The notes under the pieces were generated by a model. That model saw only the letters and a list, made by a program, of their open reading frames with translations. It was not told the DNA's origin and did no database searches. This document shows positions 36,590-50,022 of a stretch of DNA of 64,000 nucleotides, one piece after another. Origin of the DNA: Cristatella mucedo (Eukaryota > Bryozoa > Phylactolaemata > Cristatellidae); NCBI GenBank assembly GCA_009760855.2, contig WPIO01000019.1, positions 1,226,001 through 1,290,000 of the forward strand, written 5' to 3'. Position 1 is the stretch's first letter; each line of letters begins with the position of its first letter. The position numbers and the translations under genes are program-made.

Positions 36590-37800
36590 GAGCAAACTGT
36601 TGCCTAGCTTCCCGTCTTCATTTCTGTCGAAAATTCTCGAAAAGATTTCCGTGAAACAGCTTGCAGCCCACACTAAACAAAGTGCAATGTCAGAGTAAGT
36701 TCAGTCTGGATTCAACCGAAACCACTCCACAGAAACTGCTCTCCTCCTTGTGACCAGCGACATCATATGTAGCAACGGTGACGGGAATGTGATTTCCCTT
36801 GTCCTGTTGGATATATCAGCTCTGTTCGACATTATTGATCAGGTTATCCTAATAGAACATTGAAAAACTATCGGTCTGGCAGACGATGCATTGGCGTGGT
36901 TCAATGCGTACTTTTACGATCGTGTTCAATCCATGTCGTGATGTTGTCAGGTCTCATCCACCAGACCGGTCACCTGTAGAGAGCCCTACAGGGGTCAGAT
37001 CTTGGTCCTTTAATGTTCTCTATTTATCCTGAACATCTGGAGAAGCGATTCGGACCCACGGGATTGGCTATCACTGCCGTGCTGATGACACTCAGCTGTG
37101 TCTGTCGTTTAAACCATCGGCATGTGCTGCAGCAACTGATAAACTACATACCTGCCTAGTAGACATTCAATCGTGGACATCTGCAAATTTCCTTCAATAA
37201 AACGACAATTAAACCAAATTGCTACACACGAGTCTCACGAAGCGATCGAATAAACTAGGAGTTTGCTCTTCTAATAAGTGATACTGTTTTGCGAAAGTCA
37301 ACATGCGCTCGGAATTTATGTGCTGTCTTGGACAGCTGCCGAAATTTCGAAAGTTTAATAAGACGAATGCCTCCCCTGCCACGTCTAGAATGATTAGAGA
37401 CTGTCTTCCACGGTGGCTTGCAAAAAAATTCATCTAGCTCACCGGTACTGTCTAGGCTGGATTATTGCAATTCCATTTTGGCTGGACTAAAAAAAATCAA
37501 CGTTTGGCCACTGCAGCTGGTAATGAACACGGTTGCAAGGGCAGTGAAAATAATCCCAGAAGTTCAGCCATGCGTCTAATTTACGGAAGGAGCTGCGATG
37601 GCTTCCGGTTGATCGACGGATACAGAGCCAAGTTTTTACGGTGACCCACAAGGCCCGCTGAAACCTAGCACACCACAAACCTAGCTGAACTGCTTTACCA
37701 GTTTTAGCCTCTTCATGCCCTCAGATCCTCTACGGACAATAACCCGCTTATAGACCGATGGCGACAGAATCTTTTTGCTCTGCAGACCATGGACTGTGCA
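36590..37800 (+). repeat. LINE L-B reverse-transcriptase copy, degenerate
   Basis: Successive pieces in different frames: Ser-Lys-Ile-Leu-Glu-Lys (36625), Gln-Ser-Gly-Phe-Asn with His-Ser-Thr-Glu-Thr-Ala (36705), the motif A region Leu-Leu-Asp-Ile-Ser-Ala-Leu-Phe-Asp (36805), motif C Arg-Ala-Asp-Asp-Thr-Gln-Leu (37078) and Ala-Asn-Phe-Leu (37183). Motif C has Arg-Ala-Asp-Asp where Tyr-Ala-Asp-Asp is expected. The protein motifs differ from L-A and match 61483-61990. Several frameshifts and stops make it inactive. Confidence 0.8.
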
Positions 37801-37950
37801 ACTCACTACGGCAATTCTTACGCAACGGTATATATTTTCCTACTGCCAATTGTGACCTTTCTTTCGAAACGTCCTGAGCTGCTACTTTCAAGCTACTCAC
37901 TACCTCGACTGCCTTACTGACACAGATATGCTTCTCACTTTCTCTTTGCC

Positions 37951-38093
37951 GAGCTGGGTTGGTCCAGCGGCTAAGGTGCTCGCCCCGACAAAGGTCTGGC
38001 TGAGGTCGTGGGCTCGAGCCCTGAGGCACATGTGAAGCGCATGAATAGAGATTAGGATTTGTGTGTAGTTCTCTTGGGGCGCTATACATAAGA
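37951..38093 (+). repeat. SINE S-A, full-length reference copy
   Basis: Head 'gagctgggttggtccagcgg' (A box), 'gacaaaggtctggctgaggt', B box 'gtgggctcgagccct', body 'gaggcacatgtgaagcgcat', tail 'gaatagagattaggatttgt' then 'ctcttggggcgctatacata'. The tail ends in the same hairpin as LINE L-A (see findings). Confidence 0.92.
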
Positions 38094-38519
38094 ATTATGT
38101 TTTTTTTAATTATATTTTTGTGGCATGATTTAGTCTGTTGGCTATCGAATGCGTTCCAAAAGCCGCTTAGGCTGTGAGTGCACAGTAGAAAACTCTCTGG
38201 CGTAACACTCACACAGTCTTTGTGGCCTTGTAAAGTTACAGACTAAGATAAAATATATTACTATCACAGCGTAAGCACAATGTCGGTGACTTGACGTTTT
38301 CAGAATGAGTTCACGTTACAATTTTTATTGGTGAACCGTGCGAGCTCGCGTGGCTTAAGCAATGCCGCCGCCAACGCCTGCACGAAAACACGGCAATAAA
38401 ACATCCCATCTCAAGTGTTCACGTCTCATAATTTAGTGTTCTTTATAGTTTTCTTAAAGCACGCACCACCTTATAAATCCGGCTAAACACTGCAGGTTCA
38501 CTAGCTCTCAGTCGACACA
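38094..38519. other. No gene recognised
   Basis: Nothing identified. Confidence 0.45.
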
Positions 38520-38592
38520 CACCCGCAAAAGCATTTGCCAAGTGCCTAGAAAGAGTCCAAGTTCTCCGAGGCTGTTACACAAATGCATGAAA
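38520..38592 (+). repeat. LINE L-A tail fragment
   Basis: 'ccaagtgcctagaaagagtc' and 'ttctccgaggctgttacaca' match the L-A terminus. Confidence 0.7.
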
Positions 38593-38994
38593 TCCTACCA
38601 GAAGCTTCCTCAGCTCACTCCCTGAGCCGTGCCGTGTGCACAGAATGCGCTGATGACTATTTGGTGAATCTCGCAGGAAAAAGTCTTCCAACAGAACGAA
38701 ATCTCATAACTACAGGACGTGTCGATGAGCGAACCCTGCTGCCACCTTGCTTTCGACTAGGGAAGAGGTCACGGCAGCTAACTCCGCGAAACCGCCTCTC
38801 CGCTCTGGAGTTTTGAGGTCAAGCAAGTTCCTCGATTCATTGTCGCATGAGCGGAGCCAAAGCAAGCCAACGCGAGGGAGGATTTCTACCGCAAGCACAG
38901 GTCGCCGGCGTCCCGCTTAAGCCCGTTATGCTATTTATGTTACTATGATTATGGTTCAGCTATGGTGAGAGTTATATGTCGAGAGTATCAGAGG
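38593..38994. other. No gene recognised
   Basis: Nothing identified. Confidence 0.45.
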
Positions 38995-39150
38995 AAATAA
39001 TTTAATACTATAATTTAATAATATAATAATATATATATTATATAAATAAATAATAAAAAATAATAAATAATATAAATAAAATAAAATAAAATAATAAAAA
39101 ATAATATAAATAATAATAATTTAATAATTTAATAATTTAATACTAATACT
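38995..39150. repeat. AT-only low-complexity block
   Basis: TAATAATAAATAA words with almost no G or C for about 150 bases. It may be decayed LINE tail repeats. Confidence 0.8.
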
Positions 39151-39639
39151 AGTAAGCACATTCACAATCGAAATTGAACATCGAATTGTGCATTTAATTA
39201 GGAAACAGTGAGCAGGCTTTTGATCGGCATGCTAGTTATGGCGTCTTAAATAGCTGTGGATATTATCTCTCAGTGAAACGGATAAAAATGAAGAGCCTCG
39301 TCGGGAAAGTAAGTCTTGGCGACGATCTGATGGTCGGCGAGTCATTGTGCCTGAGCGTTTGCCAAGTTATACATTACTTTGCACGGTCTTTAACTTTCAA
39401 GTTGAATATCGTGTACCGCAGATTTTTGTGGATACATACTAGTATATGTATATACATACACATTGTATATATGTAACATGTAGATATGTGCAGAATAGCT
39501 ACATATATAATATTGAATTTACTTGAGTCTCTAAAACAGAAATCCCTACATGCATTCAAAGATAAATATACCTAATCTAACTATTTAGCCCTTTGAGAAT
39601 CCCTGAGGTAGAAGAATGGTAACTCTACTACACAAAAGT
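39151..39639. other. No gene recognised
   Basis: AT-rich, nothing identified. Confidence 0.45.
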
Positions 39640-41897
<2,258 letters not shown>

Positions 41898-42443
41898 TTT
41901 TATAATTATATCAATCTATCCTGGCAAAGACAAAGTCTAGCTGCTATACAAAAAATTTTGATTCCAGTTGAGCACAATCCAAAAATGCTAGTGTCTACCA
42001 TCAAAAATCTCTCTAACCGTTCCCAGTTTAGCTCCTTACCTAGTGATCCTTGTAGCGATCTTGTATATCGCTTCTCCAGCTTATTTGTCAGCAAGGTGGA
42101 TAAATCAGAGCGTCCATCCCTAAAATATCAGCATCTCGCATTAGACTCATCTCCCTCTGTAGAATTCCCACCGAACTCCTCTTCCACGATTCCTTTCAGC
42201 ATATTAATATCTGCATTCAAGCCTGTCATTAGTGACCTCATCCCGAAATTTATTTTCGTGGCAAACAATAATACTATGCCCCTTAGACCAATATTCACAC
42301 AGTCCTACTTGTGTGATATGTGGATTGGCTGCTGCTGTGCATTACTAACAAATAAATGTGCCCGAGCCTTAGGTCTTGCCCCTGCATCTTTAAAAGAGGC
42401 CATTGTTAGGACACTAATTAAGAAAGCAACACTAGACATTTAG
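41898..42443 (+). repeat. LINE L-A linker fragment (second copy)
   Basis: A 180-codon open frame matches the L-A linker: Ser-Asp-Pro-Cys-Ser-Asp at 42045, Phe-Val-Ser-Lys-Val-Asp at 42085, ending in Lys-Lys-Ala-Thr-Leu-Asp just before RT motif A. It directly follows the (ATT)n end of the previous copy and is cut off before the catalytic core. Confidence 0.85.
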
Positions 42444-42727
42444 AATTTAGAGCTAGGTTGGAGCTTTTCAAGAGCTTCAAGGTTTTTCTACGAATCGTTT
42501 ATGAGATGAGACTGACGGATGAAGTTAACGAAGTTAGTTCCCTTCCTGACACCGACATACCTACCTGAGCACTCGTAACTTCAGGTTCTCTGAATAAATT
42601 AGATATCCGTTCGTTAAAATATTGCTGGCGACTGATACTTTTGCTCTTCGGGTGCTAGATTGAAATAATTCTTCATGTTCTTGTGCGACAACATAATCTT
42701 TCATCCAGTCGCAGACTGTAACGCATT

Positions 42728-43040
42728 CAGCCACGAACCTCAAAACCTTTGGAGTGTGCTTTTGTTCGTATGCTCTCATAGCATGGAACTCACTTCCGAC
42801 GCACGTCACAACGTCGCCTGACACGATGCCATTTAAAAGAAGCTGAAAGCACTTGTTTATTACAGCATTTGGTGTGTCTTTATTAATCGTCCTTCGTGTG
42901 CAAATGCGTAATTACACTATGCCTGCTGCTTGCCGATGTTACCACCAAACATTTGATAACTCTTTCTATGCAGCATCTGTAAAGTGCCTAGAAAGAGATT
43001 AAGATATGCAAATTTATTCCTACAACATTTATTATTATTA
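42728..43040 (+). repeat. LINE L-A 3' end fragment
   Basis: 'aacctcaaaacctttggagt', 'atggaactcacttccgacgc', the alternative 3'UTR ('cttcgtgtgcaaatgcgtaa') and TTATTATTATTA. The tail hairpin is damaged. Confidence 0.85.
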
Positions 43041-43981
43041 TCCTTGGCTGCCACGCACAGCCATTTTTTTACTTACCAGTGCCTTTGTAAATTTCTCCTA
43101 CTAAGTCAGCTATGTGTGTTTATATTACCGAGGACCAGTTAATAGTTCCTTAATTGTTGACGATTTTTATCATCAAATGCGTTGTTGGTAAGTTTCTGCC
43201 TCGTTTAATGGTACCCATGCCTTTATCATATGACTACAGGAGAAATGCACACGTTATCCTTGATCGCAGGATAGAAATCGATAGGACCTAATGCCTCACA
43301 TCTGGGATACCTATACGTATAGTATGAGGGTTTTTGTCCAACTTGATCGCCAATGCTCGGCTAAATTGCGGCTGCGAAACGGAATTAGTACAGAAAATGT
43401 GAATGATAAGACCACAAAAAAATAATTGCAGCAAAGACTCGCAGTTTTGGAACTGCTGCCACGAACGCCAACAGCTTGGTCGGAAAAATTACTCCCGGAC
43501 GCTCATTTCTCGGGTCATCCTCATCGGCGTATAACACGGCGAGCAAAAGTATTTAAATGTTCAGCACTATATGGACAGTGAACAGTTAATTGCAGGCTAA
43601 CTAGGCAGAAGTGTGTAATTATTAAGGCATGGTGAGTGGAAGAAATTGGAGTCTAGAAATCTGGCTAGTATCGAAGGTCACGAAAGCCATTTTCGAAGCT
43701 CGCGGTAGAGCAATTTTGAAACGAACACCTGGGAATCTTCTGATCAAGGTGTCTGTTGCGATAGTTGCTATAGGAATCCAAAGAAGTAGTTCATATCTGC
43801 ATTCACCTTTAATGACAGAATTCGATGCATTTGGACAACGCAAAAGCTGAGTGAATCACTCTGAACCTCGTTCGATTGCAGATACATAGCTATTTCTAAT
43901 CGGCCTTAAATAAGAGCTAACAGGAGAACAAGAAAATGGCTGTATAATAGACCCAATTGCGTAACAATAAATAACAATAAT
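43041..43981. other. No gene recognised
   Basis: Two mirror-image 73-codon frames at 43622-43850 have no recognisable features. Confidence 0.45.
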
Positions 43982-44104
<123 letters not shown>

Positions 44105-44295
44105 TACAGGCTGAATATAGGTGGCGGCCCCTGTAAAGCTCCGCCTACCATACAGGTCGGTACTCAGTATAACCTTTCTTACGCGCGAGCTAGAAGCCTT
44201 TCAGTTCGTGAGACGACGCCGCTGCGGACGCTACATTTGCGAGAAAGATTCGAACGGGACGCTCAGCCACTCTGCTGGTTCACGCGAAAGCAGAA

Positions 44296-44781
44296 ATGCT
44301 TGGTGGAGCCGGCGCGGCGTGGAGGGAGTTCGACTCAGCTCGCCGTTCAGAGCATCAGAGTGTCGCTTTAAAAACTAGCGGATTTCGCAACTTCGTTACG
44401 AATGTGTCCGAATCGAAGTGGTTTGAATTCTTCATTATGGCTGTCGTGCTGCTTAACACCGTTACAATGACTTTGGATTTGGATAACAACAATGATAGCG
44501 GAGTTATTTACAGCATTCATGTACTTGATGAGATCTTTCTCGCCACATACTACTTGGAGTTTTTTATGAAGGTCTACGCACATCCGATTAGCTACTGGAA
44601 AGACAGATACAACGTGTTCAACTGGATTATACTGATTCTGTCTACAGTCATGAGAATAATGAAAGCATTCTCTGCCGGTACTGGACCGACGTCCGCGACC
44701 ATGCTTAGAGGATTTAGAATTCTGCGAGCGCTCTGCTCTTTCAGAACGCTAAGGGCCATATCGGCCATCAAAGGTCTGCAG
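44296..44781 (+). CDS. CatSper-like S1-S4 voltage-sensor exon, upstream copy (exon A)
   Basis: Encodes 162 residues: a short N-terminus, then S1 (Trp-Phe-Glu-Phe-Phe-Ile...), S2 (Ala-Thr-Tyr-Tyr-Leu-Glu-Phe-Phe), the Tyr-Trp-Lys loop, S3, and S4 reading 'RILRALCSFRTLRAISAIK'. The exon ends at Gly-Leu-Gln with the strong donor cag/gtgagt in phase 0. The ATG is the first after an in-frame TGA at 44209-44211, so it looks like a genuine initiating exon. About half of the aligned residues equal those of 48688-49176, which ends at the same codon in the same phase. No pore or S6 exon is visible before that second copy. Possible roles: an alternative first exon spliced to the shared pore exons from 50809, or an orphan duplicate. 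No internal stop or frameshift, so the reading frame has been kept. Confidence 0.8.
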
Positions 44782-46689
44782 GTGAGTCATGTGCGTAGAG
44801 GCTAAAGCCACCGACTGGTAGCCACCTGCCTACTTTTGGGCTCTTTCTCGCTCATTTTGAAGCAGCTGAAAGTAGCAGACGAAGTCTGTGCAGCAGCAAC
44901 CAATCCTCTGCTCAGCGACGCGATCCGCGAACACTAAGAACTGTAGGTAGTCGAGGGGGTCAAAGGGGGTTGTCGAGGGGGGTAGTCGAGGGGGTCGGAG
45001 GTCGGAGGTCGTGGGGTTGGGTCGGCACAATTGCGCGCCTCCGCATGCTCGATAAGGCGTCTCGGGCGTCTCGTAGGAAACGCGAAAATGTGCCCGCTGG
45101 CCACGTCATGCAACGCGCATCTGGCGATCGCCTCGCCTAAGCCTAAGCGGAGGTTTTGAAAAGGAGAAATTTGCATAGCTCGCCGCCAGCCGCTGGATGG
45201 ATTTCGATGGCGCATCAGACAGCAGGCATTCGGTCGGTTGGTTTTGGTCTGTCTCGCTGCAAAGCATCTCGCGTGACATAGCAGTAGGCAGGCAATCTAG
45301 TTGGCGGTAGATCAGAGTGAGATTCGCTAGAAATGAGGCGCGAGAAATTAGCTTGAAATTTTGTGGGAATAGTTTGAAAGCGAGAGGGAACGGCTACAAA
45401 TCAAGCGCACCGATACTCCAGGTGGAATTAAAGAGGCCAGACTCGGCAGGCGGTTAGCGACCGTCGGAAAGTGACGACGTCCGATATCTAAAACCTGCAG
45501 CAGAAACGCGACACGGCTACTGTCAGAGTCTAACTAACTAGCGGCATCGCGCCCGTGCATCTTTCTTTTCTTTCTCTCCTCGTTCTGCGTTCGCTTTGGC
45601 AGTTAATCAAGCGACACGTTTCGAGTTCTCTGTGGCTCGTGGGACACTATTAGGACGACTTTGGCCGTGACTGGCGTTAATGACAGTCGATTTTCTTGTC
45701 GTTCAGTGCTCCCCTACTTTAAGCGACATTTTTTAGTGCAAAGTGCCTGGAGTTTCTTGTGACGACGTATTTGTTGAGCCCGGAAAGTTTATAGCAGCAG
45801 GTTTATCGAGCCGTTTCGTAACTGTGGAGTACTGGCTTAGTACCGCTTCTTGGGCTTCGTTGAGTCTAGCTTTCTACTTGCTGTAAATGTTCTACGTTGC
45901 AAGCGGCTTCTAGCAGAATGACAAGGTCGTGTGACAACGCCCGTTGATTACACGCTAAGGCTAAACACTAACTCGTCGCACCTGCGGACGTGTGCGCGAT
46001 ATGGCAACGTCAGAGTTGACGCACTACTCGTCGCTCTCCTACTCGCTTCGGATATGCCCTCCAATCTTTCGGAATGCAACCTCGACCACGCAGAGTGTCT
46101 GCGCTAGGCAGAGCTCCGCTGAACACGCGGCTTTCTACCGCGACAGCGGTCTACATTGCGACTTTAACACAGACTCCATCCGATTTTTCACGGAGGAGCC
46201 ATGAGCTTGGCACGATTCGCATTAAATCGTCGTCTGTCGGAAGAGATTTTAGATGCTCACTCATCGGCACCGGACGCCCAGTTTTATCTCCTAACACTGA
46301 TCCGACATAAACATCTGATATCGAAGGATAGTCTGCGATAGTTCCCGATCACAGCCGTCAGAGGCGTGCCATTTCGACCCTTTTCGAGCTGGGTCACTTA
46401 TAAGCTCTTCATTATTTACCAACGAGCTACTACACGAGAATACCTATCAATTAACAAAAAATGCACCGACAAACCGATTAATTAGCACGTGCAAGAAAGA
46501 TGACATAACTATATTTCGAGCAAAGTTTTTCATTAATACCAGCGGCTTTTTCGTTTTCGTAGTCATAGACTCCCCTCCTCCATAGCGGCCCGGAAATCAG
46601 TGAGCTTTAAATGTAAATTGGTTGCTACTAGCTCGTTAACTGCCTCGAACAAAGCAAATTAAAATTAAAGATCGTCCGATCCAACAGAA
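44782..46689. other. No further exon recognised; G-rich minisatellite inside
   Basis: It contains a G-rich array at about 44945-45025 and, further on, mixed sequence with a 68-codon frame from 46001 that I do not recognise. I searched for S5, pore and S6 motifs (Thr-x-Asp-x-Trp) to pair with exon A and found none. Confidence 0.5.
44945..45025. repeat. G-rich minisatellite, possible G-quadruplex
   Basis: Repeats of 'gtcgagggggtc' and 'ggtcggaggtc' contain at least seven runs of three or more G within 80 bases on the plus strand. Confidence 0.7.
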
Positions 46690-46800
46690 TTGCTTACATA
46701 GCGGCAGAAGAGCCGTTGCGGCTATCGGGCCACTTCCGGCAGGCTCAATGAAAGATTGCCCGCTGCAGGAGTCGAATCCACGACTTGAGGGTAAAGAAGT
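46690..46800 (-). repeat. SINE S-B partial copy
   Basis: On plus: 'atagcggcagaagagccgtt', 'gaaagattgcccgctgcagg', B box complement 'gagtcgaatccacgacttga'. The A-box end is lost. Confidence 0.72.
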
Positions 46801-46934
46801 ACGAGCTTGATTGCGTCTTGGCGAAGACCCGGGAACAAATCATTGCTATGATGGCGGTGCATTTAACTTAATTCGTCCGCATTTCGCACTAAAGACGGCC
46901 GGAAAGGATGCGCCACAGGCGGCAGCTGGCGGAG
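46801..46934. other. Short unassigned spacer
   Basis: Nothing identified. Confidence 0.5.
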
Positions 46935-47240
46935 TTAGATGTCGTTGCGTAAGAACTGCGGAAATGAGTTGCACAGGGTCTTGGACGAGCAGAGCAAATG
47001 CTTCTGTCGCCAATGAGTCTGTAAACGTAGGAATAGAACAGCTAATATATTGACCAAAGAGAACCTGAGAATACGCGGAGGCTGAAACCGGTGCAGCAGT
47101 TCAGCTAGGTACGAAGGAGCCAAGCCGCGGCGCTTACTCGGATCCACCACGGCCTGGTGGATCCGAGTAAGAATTTTGCTTAGTCACCGTTGATCGACCG
47201 CCGGGAGCCGCGGCAGCTTCTTTAGCAAAGGATACACGCG
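46935..47240 (-). repeat. LINE L-B C-terminal fragment
   Basis: The minus strand encodes Arg-Gly-Leu-Ala-Pro-Ser-Tyr-Leu-Ala-Glu-Leu and ends with Asn-Ser-Phe-Pro-Gln-Phe-Leu-Arg-Asn, matching 61700-61900. A perfect local inverted repeat 'actcggatccacc' / 'ggtggatccgagt' lies around 47138-47170. Confidence 0.75.
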
Positions 47241-47733
47241 TGGCAGAATGAGTCGGGACTCTTTGACCTCAGGCCTTTGACCTTGCAGCCATATTCACCA
47301 TAAGCTTTCCGCATTTCACGCTCCTACTTTACTTTGACTATTATCCAGTGATTGCACAAGCTTGTTCCTATGACTTTGTCGCAAAGCTCTGCTGGTGCGG
47401 TCGCCTTTCTTATGAGAACGCGTTGGCTGACCCGGTAGCAGTGGCAGATGGTCGTGGTATACGCGTGCGTTATGCTTACTTATGCAGCGAGAACCCTCTT
47501 GAAGTTGTATAAAATTCCCAAAAGAATGCGTGCCACTAAAATGAATTGAAAGTATATTGAGCTATATTTGCGAAGAGGTTTATTAGTCGTGTGAAGCGGT
47601 CGACGCAACATCGCTTAGGGTTAATGTTCATTTTAAGGAAACTCATCGGGGGCAGAAAAGCTGAATTTTGAATCGAGTCACACAATGTCGTTAATTTAAA
47701 CTGGTATGCTGTAAAATGAACTTACAATTACAA
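47241..47733. other. No gene recognised
   Basis: Nothing identified. Confidence 0.45.
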
Positions 47734-47802
47734 AATAATAATACATTTGTATAGTGCCCTCAGAGAACATAATCTATTTCTAGGCACTTGACATATGTTG
47801 TA
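47734..47802 (-). repeat. LINE L-A tail fragment
   Basis: 'agtgccctcagagaacataa' and 'atttctaggcacttgacata' are the reverse complement of the L-A terminus. Confidence 0.78.
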
Positions 47803-47805
47803 AAA

Positions 47806-47966
47806 TGCTGTGCTAACTAGGCCCAGTGGTTACGGAGCTCGCCTTGAACCAAAGTTATGGCAAATGTATTTATGACAGAGGTCGTGGGCTCGAGCTCCGC
47901 CTAATTAGAGACTAAGTTCTCATATGGCACTATTCAAATGATTTATATTATTATTATTATTATTAA
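47806..47966 (+). repeat. SINE S-A copy ending in a LINE-type (ATT)n tail
   Basis: Head 'actaggcccagtggttacgg', B box 'ggtcgtgggctcgagctccg', then 'agagactaagttctcatatg', 'gcactattcaaatgatttat' and (ATT)n. This is the clearest S-A copy with the ATT microsatellite end typical of L-A. Confidence 0.82.
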
Positions 47967-48548
<582 letters not shown>

Positions 48549-48687
48549 GCTGGCTTTGAAGTAGTTTTGCAGCAGCGTGCTGAGCGCTGCGTATTCAACC
48601 GCCTCAAGAGAACGCCTAACAAAGCAAGAACGCCAGCTGTGGTCGGATTGAGCTGCGGTCGCTTTCGGTCGTTGTGCCGATTTTTCG

Positions 48688-49176
48688 ATGGCTAACGCGG
48701 TACTGAGCAAACAGTACAGGGCAACGAGTAATGAGACGAAGACTGAGAAGCTCAGAAAAAAGAAAGCGAAGCAGTGTGACTATGGCTTCAAAATTTTCGT
48801 AAAAAGAATGACCGAGTCTACCTGGTTTGAAATAGGTTTATTGGGCGTAATCGTCCTCAACACTGTGTCGATGACCTTGAATACTAGTTACACGTACAGG
48901 GAACAGTTCAAGTACTTTATATATACGGCAGACGAGGTGTGCCTTGCGGTTTTCTTTCTTGAGTTCCTGCTTAAGCTGTACGCCGAGCCAATCAACTACT
49001 GGAAAAGTTCGTACAATCTTTTTGATCTGGCGGTGCTGGCCGTCACGACCGCCTCGAGGATCGTAGCTGCGGGCGCTGATAGACAGAGCGCTGATCGCTT
49101 GCAAGGCGTTAGGATTCTTCGTGCACTAACTTCGTTCAGGACACTACGTGCGATATCTTTTATCAAGGGACTGCAG
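48688..49176 (+). CDS. CATSPER3: CatSper3-like channel, exon 1 (N-terminus, S1-S4; exon B)
   Basis: First exon of a 397-residue six-helix calcium channel subunit of the sperm CatSper complex, which acts in the flagellar membrane. Residues 1-40 are basic and cytoplasmic. S1 is about 46-65, S2 77-99 (Glu92), S3 109-127 (Asp113), S4 138-156 with Arg142, Arg145, Arg151 and Arg154; position 148 is Thr. The loop Glu-Pro-Ile-Asn-Tyr-Trp-Lys before S3 closely resembles mammalian CatSper3. The ATG is the first after an in-frame TGA at 48649. The exon ends at Gly-Leu-Gln, cag/gtgagc, phase 0, and joins 50809. Assignment to CatSper3 rather than another subunit rests on the S2-S3 loop, the pore sequence and the C-terminal exons; another CatSper-family subunit remains possible. 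Confidence 0.82.
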
Positions 49177-49635
49177 GTGAGCGATTGTAAATAGCTACGT
49201 CTGGTGCACATTCTTCGCTACAGTCCACGTCACCATGGCCGCTTGTGCCCGCGGAAGGACTAGGTTCTGCTAATGTTTCTGTGCCGTTTTTCATACATCT
49301 CAAACGACGGAAGCTCTTTATTATTACACCCGCTGTAGACGCACTCGGTTAAATTCTAGCGCTAGCAACGGCTTTAAGCAATAAATCAACTAAACATTGA
49401 AACCGAATTGTATTCTCAATTCTATTCGGTTTCAATAAATGACTAACATAGACATCATAAACGTAGGGAAATCTTTCGTGCAGTTGCTAGCAGCTTGACT
49501 TCTTATGTGAGCTCGTATTTTCTGAACTTCTAATTCACTTGCAACCAGACTTGTGCAGCGGCTTTTTTAATGGTCTAACGTTGGTAACATACGTGCACAA
49601 ATACATAGATATACATATATATCCTGAAAAGATGT

Positions 49636-49667
<32 letters not shown>

Positions 49668-49716
49668 ACTGTACATATCATTCTTAAATAGATGCAGGAT
49701 ATATATATATATATAT

Positions 49717-49832
49717 ATAAATGAATTATATTAAATGAATTATACCAAATGCATGTACACACATGAATATATATATATATATTTATGTGTGTACATGCAT
49801 ATAGTATAATTCATTTAATATAATTCATTTAT
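49717..49832. repeat. Large near-perfect palindrome
   Basis: Arms 49717-49764 and 49785-49832 (48 bases each) are reverse complements except for about three positions ('ttgg' versus 'atag' around the middle of the arm). The 20-base loop is AT repeat. The right arm continues into a minus-strand S-A tail. Confidence 0.92.
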
Positions 49833-49885
49833 ATAGCGCCCCAAGGGAACGTAATCTCTATTCAGGTGCTTCACATATGCCTCGG

Positions 49886-49889
<4 letters not shown>
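49833..49889 (-). repeat. SINE S-A tail fragment
   Basis: 'atagcgccccaagggaacgt' and 'gcttcacatatgcctcgggg'. The head is replaced by the (AT)n run at 49888-49937. Confidence 0.8.

Positions 49890-49937
<48 letters not shown>
49888..49937. repeat. (AT)n microsatellite
   Basis: About 25 AT units. Confidence 0.95.
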
Positions 49938-49940
<3 letters not shown>

Positions 49941-50022
49941 GCCTAAGCCTAAATATGGACTGATACATACAGTGTACCTGCAAATGCACATACTTTAAAT
50001 AGGTATAATAGGTGTGTATAAT

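Noticed and set aside
44123-44378. Frames continuing from the TG repeat into exon A in other reading frames
   Set aside because: They overlap exon A out of frame. The ion-channel frame is the one with conserved membrane helices.
46001-46204. 68-codon frame as a small gene or 5' exon of the channel
   Set aside because: No recognisable motif, and it does not join in a convincing way to the channel exons. It remains possible but unsupported.
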